Program-made: the position numbers and the translations under genes
Source: Crossaster papposus
Lineage: Eukaryota; Echinodermata; Asteroidea; Velatida; Solasteridae
NCBI GenBank assembly: GCA_037893245.1
Contig: JBAIAA010000698.1
Coordinates: forward strand, 62,001-126,000
Reading direction: 5' to 3'
DNA length: 64,000 nt
Part shown: positions 1 to 12,847 of the stretch, in pieces
Layout: each line of letters starts with the position of its first letter
How positions within the stretch are numbered: the stretch's first letter is position 1
The notes under the pieces: model-generated
What the model was told of the DNA's origin: nothing
What the model saw: the letters and a program-made list of their open reading frames with translations, nothing else
The model's database searches: none

Positions 1-3000
1 AGGGAAAGAAGTGTGCATAAGAAATATGTAAAGGGAAAGAAGTGTGCATAAGAAATATGTAAAGGGAAAGAAGTGTGCATAAGAAATATGTAAAGGGAAA
101 GAAGTGTGCATAAGAAATATGTAAAGGGAAAGAAGTGTGCATAAGAAATATGTAAAGGGAAAGAAGTGTGCATAAGAAATATGTAAAGGGAAAGAAGTGT
201 GCATAAGAAATATGTAAAGGGAAAGAAGTGTGCATAAGAAATATGTAAAGGGAAAGAAGTGTGCATAAGAAATATGTAAAGGGAAAGAAGTGTGCATAAG
301 AAATATGTAAAGGGAAAGAAGTGTGCATAAGAAATATGTAAAGGGAAAGAAGTGTGCATAAGAAATATGTAAAGGGAAAGAAGTGTGCATAAGAAATATG
401 TAAAGGGAAAGAAGTGTGCATAAGAAATATGTAAAGGGAAAGAAGTGTGCATAAGAAATATGTAAAGGGAAAGAAGTGTGCATAAGAAATATGTAAAGGG
501 AAAGAAGTGTGCATAAGAAATATGTAAAGGGAAAGAAGTGTGCATAAGAAATATGTAAAGGGAAAGAAGTGTGCATAAGAAATATGTAAAGGGAAAGAAG
601 TGTGCATAAGAAATATGTAAAGGGAAAGAAGTGTGCATAAGAAATATGTAAAGGGAAAGAAGTGTGCATAAGAAATATGTAAAGGGAAAGAAGTGTGCAT
701 AAGAAATATGTAAAGGGAAAGAAGTGTGCATAAGAAATATGTAAAGGGAAAGAAGTGTGCATAAGAAATATGTAAAGGGAAAGAAGTGTGCATAAGAAAT
801 ATGTAAAGGGAAAGAAGTGTGCATAAGAAATATGTAAAGGGAAAGAAGTGTGCATAAGAAATATGTAAAGGGAAAGAAGTGTGCATAAGAAATATGTAAA
901 GGGAAAGAAGTGTGCATAAGAAATATGTAAAGGGAAAGAAGTGTGCATAAGAAATATGTAAAGGGAAAGAAGTGTGCATAAGAAATATGTAAAGGGAAAG
1001 AAGTGTGCATAAGAAATATGTAAAGGGAAAGAAGTGTGCATAAGAAATATGTAAAGGGAAAGAAGTGTGCATAAGAAATATGTAAAGGGAAAGAAGTGTG
1101 CATAAGAAATATGTAAAGGGAAAGAAGTGTGCATAAGAAATATGTAAAGGGAAAGAAGTGTGCATAAGAAATATGTAAAGGGAAAGAAGTGTGCATAAGA
1201 AATATGTAAAGGGAAAGAAGTGTGCATAAGAAATATGTAAAGGGAAAGAAGTGTGCATAAGAAATATGTAAAGGGAAAGAAGTGTGCATAAGAAATATGT
1301 AAAGGGAAAGAAGTGTGCATAAGAAATATGTAAAGGGAAAGAAGTGTGCATAAGAAATATGTAAAGGGAAAGAAGTGTGCATAAGAAATATGTAAAGGGA
1401 AAGAAGTGTGCATAAGAAATATGTAAAGGGAAAGAAGTGTGCATAAGAAATATGTAAAGGGAAAGAAGTGTGCATAAGAAATATGTAAAGGGAAAGAAGT
1501 GTGCATAAGAAATATGTAAAGGGAAAGAAGTGTGCATAAGAAATATGTAAAGGGAAAGAAGTGTGCATAAGAAATATGTAAAGGGAAAGAAGTGTGCATA
1601 AGAAATATGTAAAGGGAAAGAAGTGTGCATAAGAAATATGTAAAGGGAAAGAAGTGTGCATAAGAAATATGTAAAGGGAAAGAAGTGTGCATAAGAAATA
1701 TGTAAAGGGAAAGAAGTGTGCATAAGAAATATGTAAAGGGAAAGAAGTGTGCATAAGAAATATGTAAAGGGAAAGAAGTGTGCATAAGAAATATGTAAAG
1801 GGAAAGAAGTGTGCATAAGAAATATGTAAAGGGAAAGAAGTGTGCATAAGAAATATGTAAAGGGAAAGAAGTGTGCATAAGAAATATGTAAAGGGAAAGA
1901 AGTGTGCATAAGAAATATGTAAAGGGAAAGAAGTGTGCATAAGAAATATGTAAAGGGAAAGAAGTGTGCATAAGAAATATGTAAAGGGAAAGAAGTGTGC
2001 ATAAGAAATATGTAAAGGGAAAGAAGTGTGCATAAGAAATATGTAAAGGGAAAGAAGTGTGCATAAGAAATATGTAAAGGGAAAGAAGTGTGCATAAGAA
2101 ATATGTAAAGGGAAAGAAGTGTGCATAAGAAATATGTAAAGGGAAAGAAGTGTGCATAAGAAATATGTAAAGGGAAAGAAGTGTGCATAAGAAATATGTA
2201 AAGGGAAAGAAGTGTGCATAAGAAATATGTAAAGGGAAAGAAGTGTGCATAAGAAATATGTAAAGGGAAAGAAGTGTGCATAAGAAATATGTAAAGGGAA
2301 AGAAGTGTGCATAAGAAATATGTAAAGGGAAAGAAGTGTGCATAAGAAATATGTAAAGGGAAAGAAGTGTGCATAAGAAATATGTAAAGGGAAAGAAGTG
2401 TGCATAAGAAATATGTAAAGGGAAAGAAGTGTGCATAAGAAATATGTAAAGGGAAAGAAGTGTGCATAAGAAATATGTAAAGGGAAAGAAGTGTGCATAA
2501 GAAATATGTAAAGGGAAAGAAGTGTGCATAAGAAATATGTAAAGGGAAAGAAGTGTGCATAAGAAATATGTAAAGGGAAAGAAGTGTGCATAAGAAATAT
2601 GTAAAGGGAAAGAAGTGTGCATAAGAAATATGTAAAGGGAAAGAAGTGTGCATAAGAAATATGTAAAGGGAAAGAAGTGTGCATAAGAAATATGTAAAGG
2701 GAAAGAAGTGTGCATAAGAAATATGTAAAGGGAAAGAAGTGTGCATAAGAAATATGTAAAGGGAAAGAAGTGTGCATAAGAAATATGTAAAGGGAAAGAA
2801 GTGTGCATAAGAAATATGTAAAGGGAAAGAAGTGTGCATAAGAAATATGTAAAGGGAAAGAAGTGTGCATAAGAAATATGTAAAGGGAAAGAAGTGTGCA
2901 TAAGAAATATGTAAAGGGAAAGAAGTGTGCATAAGAAATATGTAAAGGGAAAGAAGTGTGCATAAGAAATATGTAAAGGGAAAGAAGTGTGCATAAGAAA

Positions 3001-3720
3001 TATGTAAAGGGAAAGAAGTGTGCATAAGAAATATGTAAAGGGAAAGAAGTGTGCATAAGAAATATGTAAAGGGAAAGAAGTGTGCATAAGAAATATGTAA
3101 AGGGAAAGAAGTGTGCATAAGAAATATGTAAAGGGAAAGAAGTGTGCATAAGAAATATGTAAAGGGAAAGAAGTGTGCATAAGAAATATGTAAAGGGAAA
3201 GAAGTGTGCATAAGAAATATGTAAAGGGAAAGAAGTGTGCATAAGAAATATGTAAAGGGAAAGAAGTGTGCATAAGAAATATGTAAAGGGAAAGAAGTGT
3301 GCATAAGAAATATGTAAAGGGAAAGAAGTGTGCATAAGAAATATGTAAAGGGAAAGAAGTGTGCATAAGAAATATGTAAAGGGAAAGAAGTGTGCATAAG
3401 AAATATGTAAAGGGAAAGAAGTGTGCATAAGAAATATGTAAAGGGAAAGAAGTGTGCATAAGAAATATGTAAAGGGAAAGAAGTGTGCATAAGAAATATG
3501 TAAAGGGAAAGAAGTGTGCATAAGAAATATGTAAAGGGAAAGAAGTGTGCATAAGAAATATGTAAAGGGAAAGAAGTGTGCATAAGAAATATGTAAAGGG
3601 AAAGAAGTGTGCATAAGAAATATGTAAAGGGAAAGAAGTGTGCATAAGAAATATGTAAAGGGAAAGAAGTGTGCATAAGAAATATGTAAAGGGAAAGAAG
3701 TGTGCATAAGAAATATGTAA
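1..3720. repeat. Left homogeneous block, 120 identical units
   Basis: Exactly 120 units of 31 bp, with no substitution or indel seen on reading. The block continues leftwards out of the window. It ends where the first indel appears, at about 3751 in the unit that starts at 3721. Nothing else is present in this stretch. Confidence 0.9.
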
Positions 3721-5593
3721 AGGGAAAGAAGTGTGCATAAGAAATATGTAAAAGAAGTGTGCATAAGAAATATGTAAAGGGAAAGAAGTGTGCATAAGAA
3801 ATATGTAAAGGGAAAGAAGTGTGCATAAGAAATATGGTAAAGGGAAAGAAGTGTGCATAAGAAATATGTAAAGGGAAGAAGTGTGCATAAGAAATATGTA
3901 AAGGGAAAGAAGTGTGCATAGAAATATGTAAAGGGAAAGAAGTGTGCATAAGAATCATGTAAAGGGAAAGAAGTGTGCATAAGAAATATGTAAAGGGAAA
4001 GAAGTGTGCATAAGAAATATGTAAAGGGAAAGAAGTGTGCATAAGAAATATGTAAAGGGAAAGAAGTGTGCATAAGAAATATGTAAAGGGAAAGAAGTGT
4101 GCATAAGAAATATGTAAAGGGAAAGAAGTGTGCATAAGAAATAATGTAAAGGGAAAGAAGTGTGCATAAGAAATATGTAAAGGGAAAGAAGTGTGCATAA
4201 GAATATGTAAAGGGAAAGAAGTGTGCATAAGAAATATGTAAAGGGAAAGGAAGTGTGGCATAAGAAATATGTAAAGGGAAAGAAGTGTGCATAAGAAATA
4301 TGTAAAGGGAAAGAAGTGTGCATAAGAAATATGTAAAGGGAAAGAAGTGTGCATAAGAAATAGTAAAGGAAAGAAGTGTGCATAGAAATATGTAAAGGGA
4401 AAGAAGTGTGCATAAGAAATATGTAAAGGGAAAGAAGTGTGCATAAGAAATATGTAAAGGGAAAGAAGGTGTGCATAAGAAATATGTAAAGGGAAAGAAG
4501 TGTGCATAAGAAATATGTAAAGGGAAAGAAGTGTGCATAAAAATAATGTAAAGGGGAAAGAAGTGTGCATAAGAAATATGTAAAGGGAAAGAAGTGTGCA
4601 TAAGAAATATGTAAAGGGAAAGAAGAGTGCATAAGAAATATGTAAAGGGAAAGAAGTGTGCATAAGAAATATGTAAAGGGAAAAGAAGTGTGCATAAGAA
4701 ATATGTAAAGGGAAAAGAAGTGTGCATAAGAAATATGTAAAGGGAAAGAAGTGTGCATAAGAAATATGTAAAGGAAAGAAGTGTGCATAAGAAATATGTA
4801 AAGGGAAAGAAGTGTGCATAAGAAATATGTAAAGGGAAAGAAGTGTGCATAAGAAATATGTAAAGGGAAAAGAAGTGTGCATAAGAAATATGTAAAGGGG
4901 AAAGAAGTGTGCATAATAAATATGTAAGGGAAAGAAGCGTGCATATAAATATGTAGAAGGGAAAAGAAGTGTGCATAAGAAATATGTAAAGGGAAAGAAG
5001 TGTGCATAAGAAATATGTAAAGGGAAAGAAGTGTGCATAAGAAATATGTAAAGGGAAAGAAGTGTGCATAAGAAATATGTAAAGGGAAAGAAGTGTGCAT
5101 AAGAAATATGTAAAGGGAAAGAAGTGTGCAAAAGGAAGAGGAAATATGTAAAGGGAAAGAAGTGTGCATAAGAAATATGTAAAGGGAAAGAAGTGTGCAT
5201 AAGAAATATGTAAAGGGAAAGAAGTGTGCATAAGAAATATGTAAAGGGAAAGAAGTGTGCATAAGAAATATGTAAAGGGAAAGAAGTGTGCATAAGAAAT
5301 ATGTAAGAAATATGTAAAGGGAAAGAAGTGTGCATAAGAAATATGTAAAGGGAAAGAAGTGTGCATAAGAAATATGTAAAGGAAAGAAGTGTGCATAAGA
5401 AATATGTAAAGGGAAGAAGTGTGCATAAGAAATATGTAAAGGGAAAGAAGTGTGCATAAGAAATATGTAAAGGGAAAGAAGTGTGCATAAGAAATATGTA
5501 AAGGGAAAGAAGTGTGCATAAGAAATATGTAAAGGGAAAGAAGTGTGCATAAGAAATATGTAAAGGGAAAGAAGTGTGCATAAGAAATATGTA
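3721..5593. repeat. Indel-rich patch of the satellite
   Basis: Within about 1.9 kb there are more than 25 irregularities, while the 3.7 kb to the left shows none. Examples: loss of 5 bases at about 3751; an extra G at about 3836; GAATCATG in place of GAAATATG near 3953-3960; AGTAAAGG at about 4362; AAGCGTGCATATAAATATG at about 4935; a scrambled unit at about 5130-5146; and a repeated GTAAGAAATATG at about 5304. Most changes gain or lose one base in a short A or G run. The TCA made at 3955-3957 is the only stop created on the - strand hereabouts. This is either an unpolished or poorly resolved piece of assembly or a locally decayed segment. The homopolymer bias favours the first. Confidence 0.8.
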
Positions 5594-6430
5594 AGGGAAA
5601 GAAGTGTGCATAAGAAATATGTAAAGGGAAAGAAGTGTGCATAAGAAATATGTAAAGGGAAAGAAGTGTGCATAAGAAATATGTAAAGGGAAAGAAGTGT
5701 GCATAAGAAATATGTAAAGGGAAAGAAGTGTGCATAAGAAATATGTAAAGGGAAAGAAGTGTGCATAAGAAATATGTAAAGGGAAAGAAGTGTGCATAAG
5801 AAATATGTAAAGGGAAAGAAGTGTGCATAAGAAATATGTAAAGGGAAAGAAGTGTGCATAAGAAATATGTAAAGGGAAAGAAGTGTGCATAAGAAATATG
5901 TAAAGGGAAAGAAGTGTGCATAAGAAATATGTAAAGGGAAAGAAGTGTGCATAAGAAATATGTAAAGGGAAAGAAGTGTGCATAAGAAATATGTAAAGGG
6001 AAAGAAGTGTGCATAAGAAATATGTAAAGGGAAAGAAGTGTGCATAAGAAATATGTAAAGGGAAAGAAGTGTGCATAAGAAATATGTAAAGGGAAAGAAG
6101 TGTGCATAAGAAATATGTAAAGGGAAAGAAGTGTGCATAAGAAATATGTAAAGGGAAAGAAGTGTGCATAAGAAATATGTAAAGGGAAAGAAGTGTGCAT
6201 AAGAAATATGTAAAGGGAAAGAAGTGTGCATAAGAAATATGTAAAGGGAAAGAAGTGTGCATAAGAAATATGTAAAGGGAAAGAAGTGTGCATAAGAAAT
6301 ATGTAAAGGGAAAGAAGTGTGCATAAGAAATATGTAAAGGGAAAGAAGTGTGCATAAGAAATATGTAAAGGGAAAGAAGTGTGCATAAGAAATATGTAAA
6401 GGGAAAGAAGTGTGCATAAGAAATATGTAA
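5594..6430. repeat. Clean satellite block, 27 units
   Basis: The distance 5594 to 6431 is exactly 27 units of 31 bp and no variant was seen. This perfect stretch separates two indel-bearing patches, which argues against one continuous gradient of decay at this place. Confidence 0.85.
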
Positions 6431-7444
6431 AGGAAAGAAGTGTGCATAAGAAATATGTAAAGGGAAAGAAGTGTGCATAAGAAATATGTAAAGGGAAAGA
6501 AGTGTGCATAAGAAATATGTAAAGGGAAAGAGTGTGCATAAGAAATATGTAAAGGGAAAGAAGTGTGCATAAGAAATATGTAAAGGGAAAGAAGTGTGCA
6601 TAAGAAATATGTAAAGGGAAAGAAGTGTGCATAAGAATATGTAAAGGGAAAGAAGTGTGCATAAGAAATATGTAAAGGGAAAGAAGTGTGCATAAGAAAT
6701 ATGTAAAGGAAAGAAGTGTGCATAAGAAATATGTAAAGGAAAGAAGTGTGCATAAGAAATATGTAAAGGGAAAGAAGTGTGCATAAGAAATATGTAAAGG
6801 GAAAGAAGTGTGCATAAGAAATATGTAAAGGGAAAGAAGTGTGCATAAGAAATATGTAAAGGGAAAGAAGTGTGCATAAGAAATATGTAAAGGGAAAGAA
6901 GTGTGCATAAGAAATATGTAAAGGGAAAGAAGTGTGCATAAGAAATATGTAAAGGGAAAGAAGTGTGCATAAGAAATATGTAAAGGGAAAGAAGTGTGCA
7001 TAAGAAATATGTAAAGGGAAAGAAGTGTGCATAAGAAATATGTAAGGGAAAGAAGTGTGCATAAGAAATATGTAAAGGGAAAGAAGTGTGCATAAGAAAT
7101 ATGTAAAGGGAAAGAAGTGTGCATAAGAAATATGTAAAGGAAAGAAGTGTGCATAAGAAATATGTAAAGGGAAAGAAGTGTGCATAAGAAATATGTAAAG
7201 GGAAAGAAGTGTGCATAAGAAATATGTAAAGGGAAAGAAGTGTGCATAAGAAATATGTAAAGGGAAAGAAGTGTGCATAAGAAATATGTAAGGGAAAGAA
7301 GTGTGCATAAGAAATATGTAAAGGGAAAGAAGTGTGCATAAGAAATATGTAAAGGGAAAGAAGTGTGCATAAGAAATATGTAAAGGGAAAGAAGTGTGCA
7401 TAAGAAATATGTAAAGGGAAGAAGTGTGCATAAGAAATATGTAA
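6431..7444. repeat. Satellite segment with nine one-base deletions
   Basis: Each of nine events shortens an A or G run by one base: at about 6431, 6530, 6636, 6709, 6729, 7044, 7139, 7290 and 7420. The arithmetic agrees: 6431 to 7445 is 33 units minus 9 bases. There are no insertions or substitutions. Deletion-only run shortening is the usual mark of long-read consensus error, so I would not treat these as true variants without read support. Confidence 0.8.
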
Positions 7445-10400
7445 AGGGAAAGAAGTGTGCATAAGAAATATGTAAAGGGAAAGAAGTGTGCATAAGAAAT
7501 ATGTAAAGGGAAAGAAGTGTGCATAAGAAATATGTAAAGGGAAAGAAGTGTGCATAAGAAATATGTAAAGGGAAAGAAGTGTGCATAAGAAATATGTAAA
7601 GGGAAAGAAGTGTGCATAAGAAATATGTAAAGGGAAAGAAGTGTGCATAAGAAATATGTAAAGGGAAAGAAGTGTGCATAAGAAATATGTAAAGGGAAAG
7701 AAGTGTGCATAAGAAATATGTAAAGGGAAAGAAGTGTGCATAAGAAATATGTAAAGGGAAAGAAGTGTGCATAAGAAATATGTAAAGGGAAAGAAGTGTG
7801 CATAAGAAATATGTAAAGGGAAAGAAGTGTGCATAAGAAATATGTAAAGGGAAAGAAGTGTGCATAAGAAATATGTAAAGGGAAAGAAGTGTGCATAAGA
7901 AATATGTAAAGGGAAAGAAGTGTGCATAAGAAATATGTAAAGGGAAAGAAGTGTGCATAAGAAATATGTAAAGGGAAAGAAGTGTGCATAAGAAATATGT
8001 AAAGGGAAAGAAGTGTGCATAAGAAATATGTAAAGGGAAAGAAGTGTGCATAAGAAATATGTAAAGGGAAAGAAGTGTGCATAAGAAATATGTAAAGGGA
8101 AAGAAGTGTGCATAAGAAATATGTAAAGGGAAAGAAGTGTGCATAAGAAATATGTAAAGGGAAAGAAGTGTGCATAAGAAATATGTAAAGGGAAAGAAGT
8201 GTGCATAAGAAATATGTAAAGGGAAAGAAGTGTGCATAAGAAATATGTAAAGGGAAAGAAGTGTGCATAAGAAATATGTAAAGGGAAAGAAGTGTGCATA
8301 AGAAATATGTAAAGGGAAAGAAGTGTGCATAAGAAATATGTAAAGGGAAAGAAGTGTGCATAAGAAATATGTAAAGGGAAAGAAGTGTGCATAAGAAATA
8401 TGTAAAGGGAAAGAAGTGTGCATAAGAAATATGTAAAGGGAAAGAAGTGTGCATAAGAAATATGTAAAGGGAAAGAAGTGTGCATAAGAAATATGTAAAG
8501 GGAAAGAAGTGTGCATAAGAAATATGTAAAGGGAAAGAAGTGTGCATAAGAAATATGTAAAGGGAAAGAAGTGTGCATAAGAAATATGTAAAGGGAAAGA
8601 AGTGTGCATAAGAAATATGTAAAGGGAAAGAAGTGTGCATAAGAAATATGTAAAGGGAAAGAAGTGTGCATAAGAAATATGTAAAGGGAAAGAAGTGTGC
8701 ATAAGAAATATGTAAAGGGAAAGAAGTGTGCATAAGAAATATGTAAAGGGAAAGAAGTGTGCATAAGAAATATGTAAAGGGAAAGAAGTGTGCATAAGAA
8801 ATATGTAAAGGGAAAGAAGTGTGCATAAGAAATATGTAAAGGGAAAGAAGTGTGCATAAGAAATATGTAAAGGGAAAGAAGTGTGCATAAGAAATATGTA
8901 AAGGGAAAGAAGTGTGCATAAGAAATATGTAAAGGGAAAGAAGTGTGCATAAGAAATATGTAAAGGGAAAGAAGTGTGCATAAGAAATATGTAAAGGGAA
9001 AGAAGTGTGCATAAGAAATATGTAAAGGGAAAGAAGTGTGCATAAGAAATATGTAAAGGGAAAGAAGTGTGCATAAGAAATATGTAAAGGGAAAGAAGTG
9101 TGCATAAGAAATATGTAAAGGGAAAGAAGTGTGCATAAGAAATATGTAAAGGGAAAGAAGTGTGCATAAGAAATATGTAAAGGGAAAGAAGTGTGCATAA
9201 GAAATATGTAAAGGGAAAGAAGTGTGCATAAGAAATATGTAAAGGGAAAGAAGTGTGCATAAGAAATATGTAAAGGGAAAGAAGTGTGCATAAGAAATAT
9301 GTAAAGGGAAAGAAGTGTGCATAAGAAATATGTAAAGGGAAAGAAGTGTGCATAAGAAATATGTAAAGGGAAAGAAGTGTGCATAAGAAATATGTAAAGG
9401 GAAAGAAGTGTGCATAAGAAATATGTAAAGGGAAAGAAGTGTGCATAAGAAATATGTAAAGGGAAAGAAGTGTGCATAAGAAATATGTAAAGGGAAAGAA
9501 GTGTGCATAAGAAATATGTAAAGGGAAAGAAGTGTGCATAAGAAATATGTAAAGGGAAAGAAGTGTGCATAAGAAATATGTAAAGGGAAAGAAGTGTGCA
9601 TAAGAAATATGTAAAGGGAAAGAAGTGTGCATAAGAAATATGTAAAGGGAAAGAAGTGTGCATAAGAAATATGTAAAGGGAAAGAAGTGTGCATAAGAAA
9701 TATGTAAAGGGAAAGAAGTGTGCATAAGAAATATGTAAAGGGAAAGAAGTGTGCATAAGAAATATGTAAAGGGAAAGAAGTGTGCATAAGAAATATGTAA
9801 AGGGAAAGAAGTGTGCATAAGAAATATGTAAAGGGAAAGAAGTGTGCATAAGAAATATGTAAAGGGAAAGAAGTGTGCATAAGAAATATGTAAAGGGAAA
9901 GAAGTGTGCATAAGAAATATGTAAAGGGAAAGAAGTGTGCATAAGAAATATGTAAAGGGAAAGAAGTGTGCATAAGAAATATGTAAAGGGAAAGAAGTGT
10001 GCATAAGAAATATGTAAAGGGAAAGAAGTGTGCATAAGAAATATGTAAAGGGAAAGAAGTGTGCATAAGAAATATGTAAAGGGAAAGAAGTGTGCATAAG
10101 AAATATGTAAAGGGAAAGAAGTGTGCATAAGAAATATGTAAAGGGAAAGAAGTGTGCATAAGAAATATGTAAAGGGAAAGAAGTGTGCATAAGAAATATG
10201 TAAAGGGAAAGAAGTGTGCATAAGAAATATGTAAAGGGAAAGAAGTGTGCATAAGAAATATGTAAAGGGAAAGAAGTGTGCATAAGAAATATGTAAAGGG
10301 AAAGAAGTGTGCATAAGAAATATGTAAAGGGAAAGAAGTGTGCATAAGAAATATGTAAAGGGAAAGAAGTGTGCATAAGAAATATGTAAAGGGAAAGAAG

Positions 10401-11877
10401 TGTGCATAAGAAATATGTAAAGGGAAAGAAGTGTGCATAAGAAATATGTAAAGGGAAAGAAGTGTGCATAAGAAATATGTAAAGGGAAAGAAGTGTGCAT
10501 AAGAAATATGTAAAGGGAAAGAAGTGTGCATAAGAAATATGTAAAGGGAAAGAAGTGTGCATAAGAAATATGTAAAGGGAAAGAAGTGTGCATAAGAAAT
10601 ATGTAAAGGGAAAGAAGTGTGCATAAGAAATATGTAAAGGGAAAGAAGTGTGCATAAGAAATATGTAAAGGGAAAGAAGTGTGCATAAGAAATATGTAAA
10701 GGGAAAGAAGTGTGCATAAGAAATATGTAAAGGGAAAGAAGTGTGCATAAGAAATATGTAAAGGGAAAGAAGTGTGCATAAGAAATATGTAAAGGGAAAG
10801 AAGTGTGCATAAGAAATATGTAAAGGGAAAGAAGTGTGCATAAGAAATATGTAAAGGGAAAGAAGTGTGCATAAGAAATATGTAAAGGGAAAGAAGTGTG
10901 CATAAGAAATATGTAAAGGGAAAGAAGTGTGCATAAGAAATATGTAAAGGGAAAGAAGTGTGCATAAGAAATATGTAAAGGGAAAGAAGTGTGCATAAGA
11001 AATATGTAAAGGGAAAGAAGTGTGCATAAGAAATATGTAAAGGGAAAGAAGTGTGCATAAGAAATATGTAAAGGGAAAGAAGTGTGCATAAGAAATATGT
11101 AAAGGGAAAGAAGTGTGCATAAGAAATATGTAAAGGGAAAGAAGTGTGCATAAGAAATATGTAAAGGGAAAGAAGTGTGCATAAGAAATATGTAAAGGGA
11201 AAGAAGTGTGCATAAGAAATATGTAAAGGGAAAGAAGTGTGCATAAGAAATATGTAAAGGGAAAGAAGTGTGCATAAGAAATATGTAAAGGGAAAGAAGT
11301 GTGCATAAGAAATATGTAAAGGGAAAGAAGTGTGCATAAGAAATATGTAAAGGGAAAGAAGTGTGCATAAGAAATATGTAAAGGGAAAGAAGTGTGCATA
11401 AGAAATATGTAAAGGGAAAGAAGTGTGCATAAGAAATATGTAAAGGGAAAGAAGTGTGCATAAGAAATATGTAAAGGGAAAGAAGTGTGCATAAGAAATA
11501 TGTAAAGGGAAAGAAGTGTGCATAAGAAATATGTAAAGGGAAAGAAGTGTGCATAAGAAATATGTAAAGGGAAAGAAGTGTGCATAAGAAATATGTAAAG
11601 GGAAAGAAGTGTGCATAAGAAATATGTAAAGGGAAAGAAGTGTGCATAAGAAATATGTAAAGGGAAAGAAGTGTGCATAAGAAATATGTAAAGGGAAAGA
11701 AGTGTGCATAAGAAATATGTAAAGGGAAAGAAGTGTGCATAAGAAATATGTAAAGGGAAAGAAGTGTGCATAAGAAATATGTAAAGGGAAAGAAGTGTGC
11801 ATAAGAAATATGTAAAGGGAAAGAAGTGTGCATAAGAAATATGTAAAGGGAAAGAAGTGTGCATAAGAAATATGTAA

Positions 11878-11898
11878 AGGGAAAGAAGTGTGCATAAA
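11878..11898. repeat. Truncated 21-bp satellite unit
   Basis: The unit lacks 10 bases between GCATAA and AAGGG, so the next unit starts 21 bp later at 11899. Neighbouring units on both sides are perfect. Confidence 0.9.
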
Positions 11899-12797
11899 AG
11901 GGAAAGAAGTGTGCATAAGAAATATGTAAAGGGAAAGAAGTGTGCATAAGAAATATGTAAAGGGAAAGAAGTGTGCATAAGAAATATGTAAAGGGAAAGA
12001 AGTGTGCATAAGAAATATGTAAAGGGAAAGAAGTGTGCATAAGAAATATGTAAAGGGAAAGAAGTGTGCATAAGAAATATGTAAAGGGAAAGAAGTGTGC
12101 ATAAGAAATATGTAAAGGGAAAGAAGTGTGCATAAGAAATATGTAAAGGGAAAGAAGTGTGCATAAGAAATATGTAAAGGGAAAGAAGTGTGCATAAGAA
12201 ATATGTAAAGGGAAAGAAGTGTGCATAAGAAATATGTAAAGGGAAAGAAGTGTGCATAAGAAATATGTAAAGGGAAAGAAGTGTGCATAAGAAATATGTA
12301 AAGGGAAAGAAGTGTGCATAAGAAATATGTAAAGGGAAAGAAGTGTGCATAAGAAATATGTAAAGGGAAAGAAGTGTGCATAAGAAATATGTAAAGGGAA
12401 AGAAGTGTGCATAAGAAATATGTAAAGGGAAAGAAGTGTGCATAAGAAATATGTAAAGGGAAAGAAGTGTGCATAAGAAATATGTAAAGGGAAAGAAGTG
12501 TGCATAAGAAATATGTAAAGGGAAAGAAGTGTGCATAAGAAATATGTAAAGGGAAAGAAGTGTGCATAAGAAATATGTAAAGGGAAAGAAGTGTGCATAA
12601 GAAATATGTAAAGGGAAAGAAGTGTGCATAAGAAATATGTAAAGGGAAAGAAGTGTGCATAAGAAATATGTAAAGGGAAAGAAGTGTGCATAAGAAATAT
12701 GTAAAGGGAAAGAAGTGTGCATAAGAAATATGTAAAGGGAAAGAAGTGTGCATAAGAAATATGTAAAGGGAAAGAAGTGTGCATAAGAAATATGTAA

Positions 12798-12847
12798 AGG
12801 GAAAGAAGTGTGCATAAGAAAAAGAAGTGTGCATAAGAAATATGTAA
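12798..12847. repeat. Two satellite units fused by a 12-bp deletion
   Basis: The spacing between intact unit starts is 50 bp instead of 62. The junction reads GCATAAGAAAAAGAAG at about 12813-12827, so the tail of one unit and the AGGG head of the next are missing. There is at most one base of microhomology. Confidence 0.9.
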
